From: Chitinophagaceae bacterium
GTDB lineage: Bacteria > Bacteroidota > Bacteroidia > Chitinophagales > Chitinophagaceae
Assembly (NCBI GenBank): GCA_016786965.1
Contig: JAEUVL010000002.1
Coordinates: forward strand, 1 to 7,184
Reading direction: 5' to 3'
DNA: 7,184 nt
The position numbers and the translations under genes are program-made. How positions within the stretch are numbered: the stretch's first letter is position 1; every line of letters starts with the position of its first letter. This document shows positions 7,001-7,184 of this stretch, one piece after another. Below the pieces are notes generated by a model. It saw only the letters and a program-made list of their open reading frames with translations, did no database searches and was not told the origin of the DNA.

Positions 7001-7184
7001 TTGATAAGTTTGGTGAACAGGACCGAAAAGAGCATCTGAAAAAAATACTCTATCCTTTCATACTAAGAAGAACGAAGGAGCAGGTGGCGAAAGACCTTCC
7101 TGAGAAACAGGAGATGATCCTGTTTTGTGAAATGGAAGAAGAGCAGCGCAATATATATGATGCCTATAGAAATGATTTCCGTAA
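4066..7184 (+). CDS. SWIM zinc-finger SNF2-family DNA-dependent ATPase (3' partial)
   Basis: SNF2 proteins are ATP-driven double-stranded-DNA translocases that remodel protein-DNA complexes. About 1039 residues are visible and the frame stays open to the window end. Order: conserved-looking N-terminus (YTHGTDEVIRRGKKI, 11-25); intact SWIM finger with ligands C73, C75, C83 and H85; a degenerate second SWIM-like site (184-196); a long central region (about 200-780) of the kind found in bacterial SNF2 proteins; then the helicase core: RPYQVAGYQWL (Q-motif-like, 793-803), Walker A DDMGLGKT (817-824), motif Ia LVVCPTTLIYNW (844-855), Walker B DESQ (914-917), motif III SGTPLQN (942-948) and FILRRTKEQVAKDLPEK (998-1014). 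The second RecA lobe (motifs IV-VI) lies beyond the window. There is no ATG in frame between the stop at 4030-4032 and residue 96. TTG 4066 is the only plausible start upstream of the conserved N-terminus. The DNA target or cellular role cannot be told from the sequence. Confidence 0.93.
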   Translation, partial: MALPHLVKYVYTHGTDEVIRRGKKIHAIGFVELVEYDDLFGSAVFRVKDDSYSTYYKVYIQKFKDPKSTSLRCGCPYNLGDICRHEAAALFQLQEMIDRGHLQAENVKYDQRHTVAKMKAIELKTLRLLSSQEVFSDAESFLRTNKAAIEFAENETVKATVTLEGKTYKVLIRKNEERNFDTSCDFEDEEHPLCLPKVIVFLQLLNTHGANYFDSIRNWDKEKNKLLEAYGYSLNDDLKGKFEFAYKEGKPFLRVLDTSIKRVAQVAAPTRPVLLPQKEKETEQLPLVETPATAPSQRLGVVFNFNKKGYPQFVVDVVMGEINDTNDAFTSKVEKLDITRYVNTDSLPEGDKDLLTQLRKLQESEINKYISRNSPFSGIWENIIHAEEDDLPAETKELMAEYMLPKLKKIFIESAGSPFVFLLPEKKAFKTNNLEPLQLQAEEARPHFIIKKNSHYTIQCRVKAGPLEFDLGDNEAASPLFFLYNNQAHLWKNNDVIHLVEKFLPSGKINVPAEEWSKTLNEFIMPLAKEHQVDFDKSLVQEIKDGNPDVKLFLLEKGDYLVFQPSFSYKGYETKTRDRDEVVVPQGDKVLVVHRNREKENEFVQKLQNLHSSFVFNEDSGTLALKGTDVLKNNWFFLFVDAMKDMKTPVFGFEALKNFRFNTAKPQTKIFISSNTDWFDAKVDIVFGDQQVTVAEVKRALANKQQFVQLNDGTLGILPEEWLKKYSLLFRVGEGKTDSLKLSRYHLSVVDELYETRDEEELVVKLEEKYENLRQFNQIKEIEPSYHLKMILRPYQVAGYQWLNYLKDIKWGGILADDMGLGKTVQALSFLEYFRKEQGKLKALVVCPTTLIYNWENEIKKFTPELTYRIHHGGTRTRSVEELTDHEVTITTYGTLRSDIKLLMSIDFDYVILDESQAIKNPASKVTKAACLLNAKNRLCMSGTPLQNNTFDIFAQMNFLNPGMLGTMEFFRQEFAIPIDKFGEQDRKEHLKKILYPFILRRTKEQVAKDLPEKQEMILFCEMEEEQRNIYDAYRNDFR
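4282..4320 (+). other. SWIM zinc-finger site in the SNF2 protein
   Basis: The codons encode CGCPYNLGDICRH (residues 73-85), which fits the SWIM pattern CxCx(n)CxH with n=7. All four zinc ligands are present. SWIM fingers bind DNA or proteins and commonly sit at the N-terminus of bacterial SNF2 ATPases. Confidence 0.85.

Noticed and set aside
6430..7184. Restriction or defence-island role for the SNF2 gene
   Set aside because: Some SNF2-like ATPases act in phage defence, but the neighbours here are metabolic genes and the SWIM-SNF2 layout is widespread; nothing in the window supports a defence locus.

Overview
The window looks like chromosomal DNA of a Bacteroidota bacterium, most likely Chitinophagaceae or a close relative. 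This rests on protein style (GcvT, SRPBCC and SWIM-SNF2 proteins of the kind common there), the lack of clear Shine-Dalgarno sequences, and copies of the Bacteroidota -7 promoter element TAnnTTTG just upstream of several starts. No homology search was possible, so the family assignments come from motifs read by eye. All convincing genes are on the + strand.

Layout: (1) 1-368, the 3' end of a gene that starts before the window, with a charged coiled-coil tail. (2) 398-898, a small exported NTF2-like (SnoaL/DUF4440-type) protein, followed by a good intrinsic terminator at 940-972. (3) 1078-2163, gcvT, the T-protein of the glycine cleavage system, with a promoter-like element just upstream. (4) 2233-2709, an SRPBCC-fold protein. 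(5) 2710-3157, a 448-bp gene-free stretch with mutually exclusive hairpins and two short-unit tandem arrays. (6) 3158-3883, a ComB-family 2-phosphosulfolactate phosphatase with a nearly leaderless promoter arrangement. (7) 4066 to the window end, a large SWIM-zinc-finger SNF2-family ATPase, cut off inside its helicase core, which appears to start at TTG.

Functionally this is mostly a housekeeping and accessory mix (one-carbon metabolism, a sulfonate-related phosphatase, a DNA/chromatin-type translocase) and not an evident single pathway or defence island. I see no transposase, tRNA, rRNA, CRISPR array or phage gene. The most interesting signals are a degenerate second SWIM finger in the SNF2 protein, with exactly the spacing of the intact one, and the structured, repeat-bearing intergenic region before comB. 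I do not see convincing evidence for a wholly new multi-gene system.
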